From the NCBI RefSeq assembly GCF_002929335.1, contig NZ_PJIL01000008.1:124001-188000 (forward strand): a DNA stretch of 64,000 nt. The letters are read 5' to 3'. Positions within the stretch are counted from its first letter, which is position 1. Each line of letters opens with the position of its first letter. The stretch is from Arthrobacter sp. Y81 (GTDB taxonomy: Bacteria > Actinomycetota > Actinomycetes > Actinomycetales > Micrococcaceae). Made by a program: the position numbers and the translations under genes. Positions 44,721-55,971 of the stretch are shown here, piece after piece. The notes beneath the pieces are model-generated. The model was not told the origin of the DNA and did not search any database. It saw nothing but the letters and a program-made list of their open reading frames with translations.

Positions 44721-45575
44721 TTATGCGGACGGCTGCTTCCGGGGTTCAAACACGCTGATTCGGAACCGCGCCGAAACCTTCGTGACCGGCGGCAGGCCGG
44801 CTACGATGGCGTCCAGCGCGGAACGGTCCAGGTGGTGGCCGGCCGGCCCCATCAGGGCCAGGTTGCCGACGTCGGCGGGCTCAAGCCCCAGCTCCAGATC
44901 GAGCTCCCGGACCGAATGGGACTCAAAGTGGGCGTCGAGGGAAGTGGCCAGCCGCTCCTCCTTTGCAGGCTCGATGCCGAGCATGCCGGTCTGCCCCGCA
45001 ACCTCCGCAAGGTGCCCGGTCCGCGGCGTCACCACGATCAGCCGTCCGCCGGGGCGGAGCACCCTGGCGAACTCCGCGGCATTCCGTGGCGCGAAGACCA
45101 CCGTGACGACGTCGACGGCGTTGTCCCTGACGGGAAGCGGCTGCCAGACGTCGCTGACCAGGTTGACGGCGTCGGGATTCAACCGGGCCGCGCGGCGCAA
45201 CGCGAACTTGGAAATATCCAGTCCGATGGCGGACGCGGGAACCGCCGCCAGCAGCCTCTGCAGGTAATGTCCGGTTCCCGTGCCGGCGTCGAGCACCGCG
45301 GCCTCCGGCCCTTGCAACGCGGGCGCCGCAAGCTCGGCGATCCCGTCGGCAAGGGGCTGGTAGTGGCCCCGGGACAGAAAATCGAACCGGGCAGCCACCA
45401 TGGCGGCAGTATCGGCCTCGAAGACGGTTCCCTTGCCCACCAGGAAATTGAAGTAACCCTGCCTGGCCGCGTCAAAGCTATGACCCCCAGGGCAGGCCAG
45501 CCGGTGGCCGCCGCCCGGCATCAGGCCGTTCCGGCAGACGGGGCACAGCAGGGAGCGGACAGCGTCGGGAAGCAT
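44721..45575 (-). CDS. rRNA guanine-N1 methyltransferase, RlmA-like
   Basis: A 284-residue SAM-dependent enzyme. The N-terminal zinc finger LLCPVCRNGLMPGGGHRLAC and CPGGHSFD (with three Cys and a His) and the segment RQGYFNFLV are the RlmA signature; the SAM motif is VLDAGTGTGHYLQ. Members methylate G745 or G748 of 23S rRNA; the latter (TlrB type) gives tylosin resistance. Which site is used cannot be told here. TAGGAT 7 nt before the ATG. Confidence 0.88.
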   Translation of the reverse strand: MLPDAVRSLLCPVCRNGLMPGGGHRLACPGGHSFDAARQGYFNFLVGKGTVFEADTAAMVAARFDFLSRGHYQPLADGIAELAAPALQGPEAAVLDAGTGTGHYLQRLLAAVPASAIGLDISKFALRRAARLNPDAVNLVSDVWQPLPVRDNAVDVVTVVFAPRNAAEFARVLRPGGRLIVVTPRTGHLAEVAGQTGMLGIEPAKEERLATSLDAHFESHSVRELDLELGLEPADVGNLALMGPAGHHLDRSALDAIVAGLPPVTKVSARFRISVFEPRKQPSA

Positions 45576-45582
45576 AAATCCA

Positions 45583-45588
45583 ATCCTA
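45583..45588 (-). promoter_or_regulatory. -10 box, leaderless RlmA-like gene
   Basis: TAGGAT on the minus strand, 7 nt before the ATG at 45575. Confidence 0.5.
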
Positions 45589-45677
45589 GGGCCGGCATGG
45601 CGGCTGCCCTCCCGCTGATGCTTCCCCGGGATCCCTGCGGGACGAGTGAGTTATTTCACAGGCCGTGCGCGAGCCGT

Positions 45678-45683
45678 TAGGCT
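45678..45683 (+). promoter_or_regulatory. -10 box, leaderless S9 peptidase gene
   Basis: TAGGCT, 7 nt before the GTG at 45691; decides that start over 45646. Confidence 0.5.
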
Positions 45684-45690
45684 CACACTC

Positions 45691-47757
45691 GTGAAACCAG
45701 AACATCTGCCCCTGCTGAAGTCCGTTTCCGCCCCGGCCGTCCGCCCGGACGGTAGCCGGGCGGTGGTCTCGGTCATCCGTCCCGACTTCGACGCCGACAC
45801 CTATGTGGGGCAGTTGTGGACGGTGCCGCTGGACCCGGAAAAGCTGCCACGCCGGCTGACCCGCGGGTTCCGCGACACGGCCCCGGCATTCTCGCCCGAC
45901 GGGCTGGTGCTGGCTTTTCTCCGCGCAACTGCCGACGGCAAGCCCCAGCTTCATGTTGTGGAGGCCTCGGGCGGCGAACCGCAGGTCCTGACCAACGCCA
46001 AACTCGGCGTCTCGTCTTTTGCATGGTCGCCCGATTCGCACAGCATTGTCTTCGGCGCCAGAACGCCCGACGACGGCCGCTACGGCACACTTGACGGCGT
46101 GTCCGCCGGGGCCGAGGATGCGCGGCTCATCACCGACTACCAGTACAGGATGAACGGCGTCGGCTACACGGCCGACAAACCTCTCCAGCTCTACACCGTG
46201 GACGTACCCGGGCTGGACGACGAACCGCGGGTGGCGCCCGCGGGCCGCGCGCTCAAGGCCCTCAAGGCCGCCGCGGAGAGTGCTGCGGCGGAAACCGACA
46301 CTGACACGCTGGCCGCCGAAGCCCTGCTTCCGTCGGCACGGCAGCTCACGTTTGCCGCGACGGACCACAGCGGTGAATCGTTCAGCATGGACGGGCGGTT
46401 CGTGTACTTCGTGGCCGCGCTTCATGAGGGCCGCGACCTGGATCTTGAGACCGGCGTGTACCGTGTGGCCGTCGCCGGCGGAGAGCCCGAACCCGTCAAT
46501 GCTGCCAATTGCGGCCGACAGACTGTCGGGGCGGCACGCCAGTCCAGGAACGGCAAATGGCTGTTCTTCACGGCCCAGGAGCTTGGCGAGTCGGGCCAGG
46601 ACTTCGTGGCGCGGAACACCGCCCTCTACGTGATGCCTTCGGACGGTGGCGACGCCATTGTTCTGAGTGACGTGGAAACCATGGACGTTTCCGGTACCGC
46701 GGCCGGCCTCGAGCTGGGCGGCCCCGATTCCGTGCTGCTGCTGAACAATGCCCAGGGCACTGTGGAGCTGCTGGAGTTCGGAGCCACGGGGAACCACTCA
46801 TTGCTGGTTCACGGAGACCGGGTTGTCACCGGTGCCGCGTCGGCAGGCGGTGCCATGTTCGTCAGCTTCTCCGATGCAGCTACCGCCGGGGACCTGGCCG
46901 CGCTGGAGGACGGCCAGCTGAGGCTGTTGACCGATTTCTCGGCGGAACTCCGGCTTCAAGCCGAAATCATCGAGCCGCAGGAGCTGACCTTCGATGCGGC
47001 GGACGGGTATCCGGTCCACGGCTGGCTGGTGCTGCCGCCCGGTAAAGGGCCGCACCCCGTCCTGCTCAACATCCACGGCGGACCCTTCTCGCAGTACACG
47101 GCAGCCCTGTTCGACGAGGCCCAGGTCTACGCCGCCGCCGGCTACGCGGTACTCATGTGCAACCCCCGGGGCTCCGCCGGCTACGGCCAGGCCCACGGGC
47201 GGTCCATCAAGGAGAAGATGGGGACGGTGGACATGCAGGACGTGCTGTCCTTCCTTGACGGCGCCCTGGCAAAGTTCCAGGAGCTCGACGGCGGTGCCCT
47301 CGGGATCATGGGAGGCTCCTACGGAGGCTACCTCACGGCGTGGACCATCAGTCAGGACCACCGCTTCAGGGCGGCCATCGTGGAGCGCGGCTTCCTGGAT
47401 CCCGTCAGCTTCGTCGGCTCCTCCGATATCGGCTGGTTCTTCGGCGGCGAGTACACCGGCAGCTCAGCGGAGCAGATGGCAGCCCAAAGCCCCATGGCCA
47501 GGGTCCGGAACGTGCGCACGCCCTCGCTGGTGATCCACAGCGAAGAGGACCTCCGTTGCCCGGTGGAACAGGGCCAGCGTTACTTCACCGCGCTGAAGCA
47601 GCAGGGTGTGGACGCCGCGTTCCTCGTGTTCCCAGGGGAAAACCACGAGCTTTCCCGGTCGGGCACCCCGCACCACCGGAAACAGCGCTTCGAGGAGATC
47701 CTGCGGTGGTGGGCCCGCTACGTGCCCACCAAGGCCAACCCTGGGGCGCCCAGCTAG
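45691..47757 (+). CDS. S9 family peptidase (acylaminoacyl-peptidase-like)
   Basis: A 688-residue serine peptidase with an N-terminal beta-propeller (repeats such as DTAPAFSPDGLVLAFLR) and a C-terminal alpha/beta hydrolase domain. The nucleophile Ser is in GIMGGSYGGYLTAW, the Asp in HSEEDLRCPVEQG and the His in GENHELSRSG. No signal peptide, so it acts in the cytoplasm on short or acylated peptides. Its stop shares CTAG with the stop of the convergent deformylase gene. Confidence 0.93.
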   Translation: MKPEHLPLLKSVSAPAVRPDGSRAVVSVIRPDFDADTYVGQLWTVPLDPEKLPRRLTRGFRDTAPAFSPDGLVLAFLRATADGKPQLHVVEASGGEPQVLTNAKLGVSSFAWSPDSHSIVFGARTPDDGRYGTLDGVSAGAEDARLITDYQYRMNGVGYTADKPLQLYTVDVPGLDDEPRVAPAGRALKALKAAAESAAAETDTDTLAAEALLPSARQLTFAATDHSGESFSMDGRFVYFVAALHEGRDLDLETGVYRVAVAGGEPEPVNAANCGRQTVGAARQSRNGKWLFFTAQELGESGQDFVARNTALYVMPSDGGDAIVLSDVETMDVSGTAAGLELGGPDSVLLLNNAQGTVELLEFGATGNHSLLVHGDRVVTGAASAGGAMFVSFSDAATAGDLAALEDGQLRLLTDFSAELRLQAEIIEPQELTFDAADGYPVHGWLVLPPGKGPHPVLLNIHGGPFSQYTAALFDEAQVYAAAGYAVLMCNPRGSAGYGQAHGRSIKEKMGTVDMQDVLSFLDGALAKFQELDGGALGIMGGSYGGYLTAWTISQDHRFRAAIVERGFLDPVSFVGSSDIGWFFGGEYTGSSAEQMAAQSPMARVRNVRTPSLVIHSEEDLRCPVEQGQRYFTALKQQGVDAAFLVFPGENHELSRSGTPHHRKQRFEEILRWWARYVPTKANPGAPS

Positions 47758-48425
47758 TCCGTGGCGGCGCCCGGCAGGAAGCCCAATTCCTGCCGGGCCA
47801 GGCCGATATCCGGATGCGCCCAGCGGGCAGCATATTCGGCGTTGTTGCTGAGTGAGCGCAATTCCGCCCGGTCGATGTACAGGATTCCCTGCAGGTGGTC
47901 GGTTTCGTGCTGCACGATCCGTGCCTGCCAGCCGGAAAACTCCTGCTGCCGGGCTGTTCCGTACGGATCGGTGAAATCGAGGCGCACGGACTCGTGGCGC
48001 GGCACCACGGCCTGCAGACCCTGGAGTGAGAGGCAGCCTTCGTAAAACGCCGCGCTGCCGGTGCCCACCGCGCGGTACGACGGGTTGATGACCGTGAAGA
48101 ACGCCAGCGGTAACCGGCCGCGGACGGCGGAGGTTTCGGCGTCGACGTCGTACTGGTCCTCGAGGACCGCAAGCTGCAGGGGGATGCCCAGTTGCGGCGC
48201 CGCGAGGCCGACACCGGGTGCGTCATGCATCACCTCACGCATCAGTGCGATCAGCGCCGCGAGTTCAGAGCTGTCCAGCTGGCCGTCGAAGACGGCCGCC
48301 TGCTGCCGGAGCACGGGATGGCCGGCCTGGACAATGGGCGGAAGAACGCCCGCGGCGAGGATCTCCTGAACTGTCTCGTGGATCTGTGCGGTGCTGAACG
48401 GCGTGGGGTTCGCGACTTGAAGCAT
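47754..48425 (-). CDS. def: peptide deformylase
   Basis: Removes formyl from N-terminal formyl-methionine of nascent chains, using Fe2+ or Zn2+. The 223-residue protein has all three motifs: GVGLAAPQLG, YEGCLSLQG with the metal Cys, and QHETDHLQG with the HExxH ligands. It is about 30 residues longer than typical at the N-terminus. It is encoded directly downstream of a lipoprotein gene (9 nt). Confidence 0.95.
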   Translation of the reverse strand: MLQVANPTPFSTAQIHETVQEILAAGVLPPIVQAGHPVLRQQAAVFDGQLDSSELAALIALMREVMHDAPGVGLAAPQLGIPLQLAVLEDQYDVDAETSAVRGRLPLAFFTVINPSYRAVGTGSAAFYEGCLSLQGLQAVVPRHESVRLDFTDPYGTARQQEFSGWQARIVQHETDHLQGILYIDRAELRSLSNNAEYAARWAHPDIGLARQELGFLPGAATD

Positions 48426-48434
48426 GGGAAAAGC

Positions 48435-49343
48435 CTAGTGCGCCCCGCAGGCGGCGGTGACGAAGTCGTGGATCTGCCCTTTGAGTGCGGGGCCGGCGGC
48501 AACCTTCAGGGTGCCTTCCCTGCCGCCGACGTTCACGAGCAGGGGCAGCAGCGTTCCCACCTTGTCCTCGGCGACGGCGTGGGGGTCGCAGCGGGCGGGG
48601 CGGACCCGGAGGCGGAACTCCGCCGGACCCGTACCGGCAGCAACCCTCACGCCGCTCGGCCACGGGCTGTCAGGCGGGGCGGCCAGGAGGGTGGTTCCAT
48701 CAATGCGTTCGATGGTCAGTTCGCGGATTGTTCCGGTTCCGGCTTCGTTCGGTGTGACCGTCAGGCGGACGACGGCGGTACGGGCGTCCGCCGCAACCTC
48801 CAGATCCGGGGCCAGCCTGAACACGGCCACACTCCCGGCGTCCCGGGCAAGGCACAGCTCCTCATAGTTCCGTGCGAGGACACCGAAGGGATCCGCCGCC
48901 ACCATTTGCACCGTGCTGGTTTTGGATCCCTGCCGGACGGAGACCGTCGCCTCGGCCGGAACCGTGCGGGCGCCGGCGTCCTCGGCAGGACTTTGGCAGG
49001 AGGGGGCCGGGAGCCTGGCCGGCAGGCTCTTGGTTTGGCCCGGCGGCACTTCGGTACCTTCCGGCCCGGCCTGCCAGGCGGCCCCCGCGGGGAACAGGGT
49101 GCTCGACACGTCGGCGGCAAGGACCGTCACGCGCACGGACGATGTGTTGCTGAGCTGGATCTCGATGATCTGCGTGCCGTAGTTGTCCCGGAACTGGTTG
49201 AGCCCGGCAGCAAGCGGCCCGCGCGGCGCGGGGACCGGCGTTCCCGGGCTGCAGCCCTGCATGGCGGGAGCGGCCATCAGGACAGCAAGAACGACGGCGG
49301 CCGCCGCGTGCCGCCGTCGTCGCGCCTGCAGGACGCCGTTCAT
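48435..49343 (-). CDS. putative lipoprotein, unknown function
   Basis: A 302-residue secreted protein. The N-terminus has RRRR, a hydrophobic stretch (AAAAVVLAVLMAAP) and Cys31 in AMQGC, an atypical lipobox, so lipidation is likely but not certain. The rest is beta-rich with Cys pairs (APSCQSP, ELCLARD, ARCDPHA, AACGAH) that could form disulfides outside the cell. I do not recognise a family. TAGACT 6 nt before the ATG. The peptide deformylase gene follows after 9 nt. Confidence 0.75.
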   Translation of the reverse strand: MNGVLQARRRRHAAAAVVLAVLMAAPAMQGCSPGTPVPAPRGPLAAGLNQFRDNYGTQIIEIQLSNTSSVRVTVLAADVSSTLFPAGAAWQAGPEGTEVPPGQTKSLPARLPAPSCQSPAEDAGARTVPAEATVSVRQGSKTSTVQMVAADPFGVLARNYEELCLARDAGSVAVFRLAPDLEVAADARTAVVRLTVTPNEAGTGTIRELTIERIDGTTLLAAPPDSPWPSGVRVAAGTGPAEFRLRVRPARCDPHAVAEDKVGTLLPLLVNVGGREGTLKVAAGPALKGQIHDFVTAACGAH

Positions 49344-49349
49344 GCCAGC

Positions 49350-49355
49350 AGTCTA
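49350..49355 (-). promoter_or_regulatory. -10 box, leaderless lipoprotein gene
   Basis: TAGACT on the minus strand, 6 nt before the ATG at 49343. Confidence 0.5.
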
Positions 49356-49390
49356 AGGCCAGGGCTCCGCGGCGTCGCCGGGTGATGGGC

Positions 49391-49396
49391 TACCCT
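49391..49396 (+). promoter_or_regulatory. -10 box, leaderless SnoaL-like gene
   Basis: TACCCT, 6 nt before the ATG at 49403. It lies 35 bp from the divergent lipoprotein box. Confidence 0.45.
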
Positions 49397-49402
49397 CGGT
49401 GC

Positions 49403-49819
49403 ATGACTGAACAGACGCCGCTCAATTGTGTCCTTGGATTTGTACGAGCCATTGAGGCCGGGGGCGGCGCGGCGGAGGTGGACACCTTCCTTGCGGAAGA
49501 CTTCACCCTGGTCGAAGCGCCCCACATTCTTGCGCCTGAAGGTTCCACCCGCAGCCGCGACCAGGTGCTCGCCGGTGCTGACCAGAGCCGCCACGTGGTG
49601 TCCGGCCAGCGTTTCGACGTTCGGCGGACCACATGCGAAGGAAGCCGTGTGGTGCTGGAAGTCGACTGGTCGGCCACGCTGCTGATGGACCTCCGCTACT
49701 GGGATGCCGGCGAGACCATCCGGGCGCGGACCACGTCGGTCTTCGAGGTCCGGGACGGCCGGATTACCAGCCAGGACAGTTACGACTGCTACTTCACCGA
49801 TGACGCGGACGCGGAATAG
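49403..49819 (+). CDS. SnoaL-like/NTF2-fold protein
   Basis: A 138-residue protein with the NTF2-like alpha+beta fold (LGFVRAIEAGGGAAEVDTFLAED, GQRFDVRRTT, ARTTSVFEVRDGRITSQDSY). This fold covers isomerases, cyclases and non-catalytic binding proteins, so function is open. ATG 49403 is supported by the -10 box; 49382 is less likely. It is tail-to-tail with the type III PKS operon, 24 bp from its last stop. Confidence 0.75.
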   Translation: MTEQTPLNCVLGFVRAIEAGGGAAEVDTFLAEDFTLVEAPHILAPEGSTRSRDQVLAGADQSRHVVSGQRFDVRRTTCEGSRVVLEVDWSATLLMDLRYWDAGETIRARTTSVFEVRDGRITSQDSYDCYFTDDADAE

Positions 49820-49843
49820 ACAGGGGCGGGGTACGCCGGTGCT

Positions 49844-50980
49844 TTAGTGCATGGTGAACCGGGCGGCCACGCGTGAATTGATGGCCGGCACGCTTGCTGC
49901 ATAGCCGATCAGCAGGTTCCGGGCACGCCACAGCGGAAGGGGCAGCGGCCGGCCAAGGGCCATGTTGATTTCGGACTGCCGGGCAGCCCTCGCGGCCGCC
50001 TGCAGCCGGTGACGTTCAAAGCATTGCAGTTCCCCCTCCAGTTCCGCGTGCGCAAGCCGGCTGAGTAGCAGCGGTACCAGCTCAGCAGCATCCAGCCAGC
50101 CCAGGTTCATTCCCTGGCCGCCGATCGGGCTGATTTCATGGGCGGCGTCTCCGATGAGCGCCGTGCGGCCGTGGATCATACTCTTCGCCAGGCGCGAACG
50201 GACCCCGAAACTGCTCAGCATGGAATTGGTGCCCGGTTCGACGGCTACGCCGGTTCGGTCCTGCACGATCCGGGCCAGGGACCGGGCGGTGGGTGCGTCT
50301 GCGCCGGATGCAGGCATTCTCGCCACCCAGCGTCGCACGCGTCCCGGCAGCGGAAAGGACTCCACGATCCCTGCGGCTTCCAGGAACAGGGCCGCATCCG
50401 GGCCGAACGCGGTACTGTCGGCGAAGTCTCCCATCAGGTAGGAATCGGGGTACTCCTTGAGCCGCACCGGAATGCCCAGCAGCTGCCGGACCGTGGAGCG
50501 GACACCGTCCGCGGCCACGGCCAGGGAGGCGTGAATCCGGGACTCCCCGTCCGCCGTGACGACGTCCAACGCAACCCTCGCGCCGTCGTCGTGCAGTCCC
50601 GTCACGGTAGCTCCGCGCAGCATCGACCCGCCGTCCAGCTCCCTGACGCGCCGTTCCAGGGCGGCTTCCGTGCGCGCCTGCGGGACCGACAACACGAACG
50701 GGTAGCGGCGGGAAACAGCGCGGAAGGACATCCCCGCCACTTCCACGCCGCCCCCGATGGCAACGCCGCGTCGGATCTGCACGCCCTCCGACACCAGTCC
50801 GGACGCGACGCCAATGCCGTCGAGTGCTTCCAGCGACGGGGGGTGGATGCCGATGGCGCGGGAGTGGGTGTTCGGCTCGGCGCGCTGCTCCAGGATGCGG
50901 ACTGACACACCCTGCTGCAGCAGCCGGGCTGCCAGGTACAGTCCCACCGGTCCGCCGCCCACCACGACGACGTCAATCAC
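49844..50980 (-). CDS. FAD-dependent monooxygenase (phenolic lipid hydroxylase type)
   Basis: A 378-residue class A flavoprotein hydroxylase. The FAD dinucleotide motif is DVVVVGGGPVGLYLAARLL at the N-terminus, the DG motif is AVAADGVRSTVRQLLG, and the second FAD motif is LIGDAAHEISPIGGQGMN. Third gene of the PKS operon; the GTG start overlaps the methyltransferase by 8 bp. In Streptomyces the analogous srsABC operon uses such an enzyme to oxidise alkylresorcinols to quinones; the same role here is inferred from gene order and families. Confidence 0.88.
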   Translation of the reverse strand: MIDVVVVGGGPVGLYLAARLLQQGVSVRILEQRAEPNTHSRAIGIHPPSLEALDGIGVASGLVSEGVQIRRGVAIGGGVEVAGMSFRAVSRRYPFVLSVPQARTEAALERRVRELDGGSMLRGATVTGLHDDGARVALDVVTADGESRIHASLAVAADGVRSTVRQLLGIPVRLKEYPDSYLMGDFADSTAFGPDAALFLEAAGIVESFPLPGRVRRWVARMPASGADAPTARSLARIVQDRTGVAVEPGTNSMLSSFGVRSRLAKSMIHGRTALIGDAAHEISPIGGQGMNLGWLDAAELVPLLLSRLAHAELEGELQCFERHRLQAAARAARQSEINMALGRPLPLPLWRARNLLIGYAASVPAINSRVAARFTMH

Positions 50981-51695
50981 CGCGAGTGTTCCGGCTCAGT
51001 GTCAGCAGGTTGCGGAAGGGCGGGCGGGCCAGCACGGTCCAGCCCGGGGGAGCGGCAGCCTGGAGTTCCGAGGTTGTGTAGCTCCGGCGGATCGAGGTAA
51101 GCCCGTCCTCCCTGATGAAGGAACCGGGGAACGGCCACGAGGCCGCATAGAACAGCGCGTACGCGGCGGGGCTGCGGCGGATGTCGTTGTGGATGACGGT
51201 GCCGCGGGACAGCAGCGCCGATTCGGCGAGGAATTGCGGCAACTCAGCTGTGCCCAGATGGTGCAGGACATGATTGGACACGACGACGTCGTAGCGTTGC
51301 CCTTCCTCGGCCAGTTCGGCCAGTTCGGCCGTGGACGCCTGCCGGAACGTGACCCCGGGGGTGTGCCTACGGCGCCGGGCGAAGTCGAAGGCACGCCGGT
51401 CCGGATCAATGGCTGTGACCTCCAGCTTCAGCCGGTCGCGGGCCGCCCACGCAGCCAGCAGGACAGGCACGTCCCCGCCGCCGCACCCGATGTCCAACAG
51501 GGTTGTCACCGCGGTGGCTGACAGGACGGGCCGGATGTGCGTCCGGTAGATTCCGCGCCATCCGGCAACGGCCCTGTTGACCACGGCAAACTGCGCGTAC
51601 GTGCGGTTCAGGCGTGCAGGGTCGCAGCCGGGGCGGTCCATCTCCTCCACCGCATGGACGTCACGGTCGCGCAGCGGGCCCCGGTTGGCCATCAA
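50973..51695 (-). CDS. SAM-dependent methyltransferase of the type III PKS operon
   Basis: A 240-residue class I methyltransferase with motif I LLDIGCGGGDVPVLLA, VTAIDPDRRAFDFAR and VVSNHVLHHL. It overlaps the PKS gene (ATGA) and the hydroxylase gene (8 bp), so the three are translationally coupled. By analogy with SrsB it would O-methylate a resorcinol or quinone product (inference). The start ATG is fixed by the overlap. Confidence 0.87.
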   Translation of the reverse strand: MMANRGPLRDRDVHAVEEMDRPGCDPARLNRTYAQFAVVNRAVAGWRGIYRTHIRPVLSATAVTTLLDIGCGGGDVPVLLAAWAARDRLKLEVTAIDPDRRAFDFARRRRHTPGVTFRQASTAELAELAEEGQRYDVVVSNHVLHHLGTAELPQFLAESALLSRGTVIHNDIRRSPAAYALFYAASWPFPGSFIREDGLTSIRRSYTTSELQAAAPPGWTVLARPPFRNLLTLSRNTRGD

Positions 51696-52921
51696 ATCAG
51701 TGACGGCTCAGTCCGCGCTGTGGCGTCCGGTATGGCGTCCGCCACGGCGGAGGCGTCCCGGGCGGCTGCCCCAGGCGAACCTCCCGTCAGCGGTGCGCGC
51801 ACTTTGGTGAACATCGCCGATTCCACTGTCAGGCCTGGTCCGAACGCCATCGAACAGATACGTTCATCGCCATCCTGCGGCGGGAGCCCGGCGATGTGCT
51901 TGAGGACAAAGAGCACCGTGGCGCTGCTCATGTTTCCGTAGTTGCGGAGGGTTTCCCGGGCGGGCACCAGTTGCTCGTCCGTGAGTTCGAGCCTGGACTG
52001 CACCTTGTCCAGGATGCTCCGGCCGCCGGGGTGGATGGCCCAGTGGGTGATATCCCGGTAGGGGAGTCCGCGCAGGGATTCATCGCGGGAAAGCAGGGGT
52101 TCAAGCGCGCCGATGATGTGGTCGTCAATAATGTGCGGAACATAGTTCCCCAGCACCATTTCGAAGCCTTCGTCGCCGATGTTCCACGCCATGGATTCCT
52201 CACCGACAGGAGTGAGTACGGTTTCGAAGTGGTCCAGCCGCAGCAGGGGGTTTCCGTCCGGAATGTCCCTGGCGGAAATGATGGCCGCCGCTGCACCGTC
52301 GGCAAACAATGCCGAGCCCATGATCGTGTCGGGATCGTTGGAGGTGCGGACATGGAGCGAGCAGAGCTCGGCGCAGACCACCAGGACAACGGCGTCGGGA
52401 TCTGCCTCGCAGAAGGACTTGGCGGCACGCAGCGCCGGAAAAGCCGCGTAGCAGCCCATGAAGCCAAGGTGGTAGCGCTGCACTGCCGGATTCAGGCCGA
52501 GGGCGCGGACAATTTTGTAGTCCGGGCCCGGGTTGAAGAAGCCTGTGCACGAGACCGTCACGAGATGGGTGATGTCCTGAGCACCGATTCCGGGGCAGGC
52601 ATCCAGCGCGGCCTGGGCGGATTGCACGAAGAGCTTGGTGGCTTCGCGGCCGAAGATGTCGTTCCGGACCTTGGTGCTGGGGCTCAGCACCAGGCCGGTG
52701 TCCGGGTCAAAGAACTTCGGCTCGTCCGCGCGGCTGTCCTTGGTAAGTTCAGTGACAGCTGTGTACCGGGTGTCGATGGCGGCGGAATCAAAGCACGTGC
52801 TCACCAGCCGGGAACCCAGCCTGGTGAGGCCGGGTTGGGCGGCAAATACATCGCGGGCTTCAGACTGAATGAGTACGGTGGGCGGGACAGCAGTTTCCAG
52901 GGACCTCATGTAGACCGTCAT
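51692..52921 (-). CDS. type III polyketide synthase
   Basis: A 409-residue chalcone-synthase-like enzyme condensing an acyl-CoA starter with malonyl-CoA. The catalytic triad is visible: Cys in GFMGCYAAFPALRA (about 155), His in WAIHPGGRSILDK (about 298) and Asn in NYGNMSSATVLFVL (about 329). Sequence style fits bacterial alkylresorcinol/alkylpyrone synthases. The C-terminus is about 30 residues longer than the minimal enzyme. A TTGTCT-N17-GAGAAT promoter ends 5 nt before the ATG. Confidence 0.93.
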   Translation of the reverse strand: MTVYMRSLETAVPPTVLIQSEARDVFAAQPGLTRLGSRLVSTCFDSAAIDTRYTAVTELTKDSRADEPKFFDPDTGLVLSPSTKVRNDIFGREATKLFVQSAQAALDACPGIGAQDITHLVTVSCTGFFNPGPDYKIVRALGLNPAVQRYHLGFMGCYAAFPALRAAKSFCEADPDAVVLVVCAELCSLHVRTSNDPDTIMGSALFADGAAAAIISARDIPDGNPLLRLDHFETVLTPVGEESMAWNIGDEGFEMVLGNYVPHIIDDHIIGALEPLLSRDESLRGLPYRDITHWAIHPGGRSILDKVQSRLELTDEQLVPARETLRNYGNMSSATVLFVLKHIAGLPPQDGDERICSMAFGPGLTVESAMFTKVRAPLTGGSPGAAARDASAVADAIPDATARTEPSLI

Positions 52922-52926
52922 GGTTC

Positions 52927-52955
52927 ATTCTCAGCGAGCTTTGCTGTTAAGACAA
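52927..52955 (-). promoter_or_regulatory. promoter of the type III PKS operon
   Basis: On the minus strand, TTGTCT (52955-52950), a 17-nt spacer and GAGAAT (52932-52927), then 5 nt to the ATG at 52921. Interleaved with the plus-strand promoter at 52941-52968. Confidence 0.5.
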
Positions 52956-52968
52956 TGCTGGTTAGATT
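52941..52968 (+). promoter_or_regulatory. promoter of the UvrA-like gene
   Basis: TTGCTG (52941-52946), a 16-nt spacer and TAGATT (52963-52968). It overlaps the -35 of the divergent PKS promoter, so the two should compete for polymerase. Confidence 0.5.
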
Positions 52969-53028
52969 GGGGCAGGCGACGCCGGCGCATGCCAGGAAGG
53001 CGGCCCCCGAATAACGGATGGAGACACG

Positions 53029-55422
<2,394 letters not shown>

Positions 55423-55971
55423 GCGTGGGCTAAATGGGGGTGGCTGGGACCAAACCGCGCCGAGTTATGTCAACTAAGTTCGGCTGCGGAGCGTGCTCAG
55501 CCTTCTTGGCCTGGGCGGCTCGCTGCCTGTTCGCACGACTATTGGCGTCGCCCGGGAACTCCGGGTTGTCGACAACAAGTTCAACCGCACGAACATGGAC
55601 TGGGAGGAGTCCGCGGAAAACACGGATCGTCTTGGCGTTTTCAGAGGGGTTCGAATGACATTTATCGCCGCCCTCTCCAGGTATTCCTAGAACGCCGATA
55701 ATCTACATTATGTAAAGTAGTACTCTGCGTATCTCATCAGATGAATCATTCAGGCCCTCTCCCGCGGAGTTCCTCGTCAGGCGTTCGAGGCCCCTCTGCG
55801 CCGCGGCGTTCAGGGGTTTTGTCCGAGTCCAATCGATGTTCCCAGCCATGACCGGGCGCGCCTAGCTTGAGCCCCGAATGACAGAAAAGACGCCCCTGAC
55901 CTGCGGATTTGCTGAGATGATGCATTTAATGAATCATTGATTCAGATTTTGGAACAGGTTTGGGAGGCGGA
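55423..55971. other. intergenic region before the recombinase operon
   Basis: About 550 bp without a credible gene. A frame at 55493-55690 has no ribosome-binding site and only a vague GLGGSL start. AT-rich patches contain ATGAATCATT at 55741 and again within the palindrome at 55930-55944. Likely includes the left part of a mobile element. Confidence 0.4.
55930..55944. repeat. inverted repeat upstream of the tyrosine recombinase gene
   Basis: TGAATCA-T-TGATTCA, perfect 7-bp arms around one base. A related half copy, TGAATCATTCA, is at 55742-55752. A candidate operator or recombinase core site. Confidence 0.45.

Noticed and set aside
55493-55690. A 65-codon frame beginning like a flavodoxin reductase (GLGGSL)
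   Set aside because: The resemblance ends after about ten residues; no ribosome-binding site. At most a remnant.
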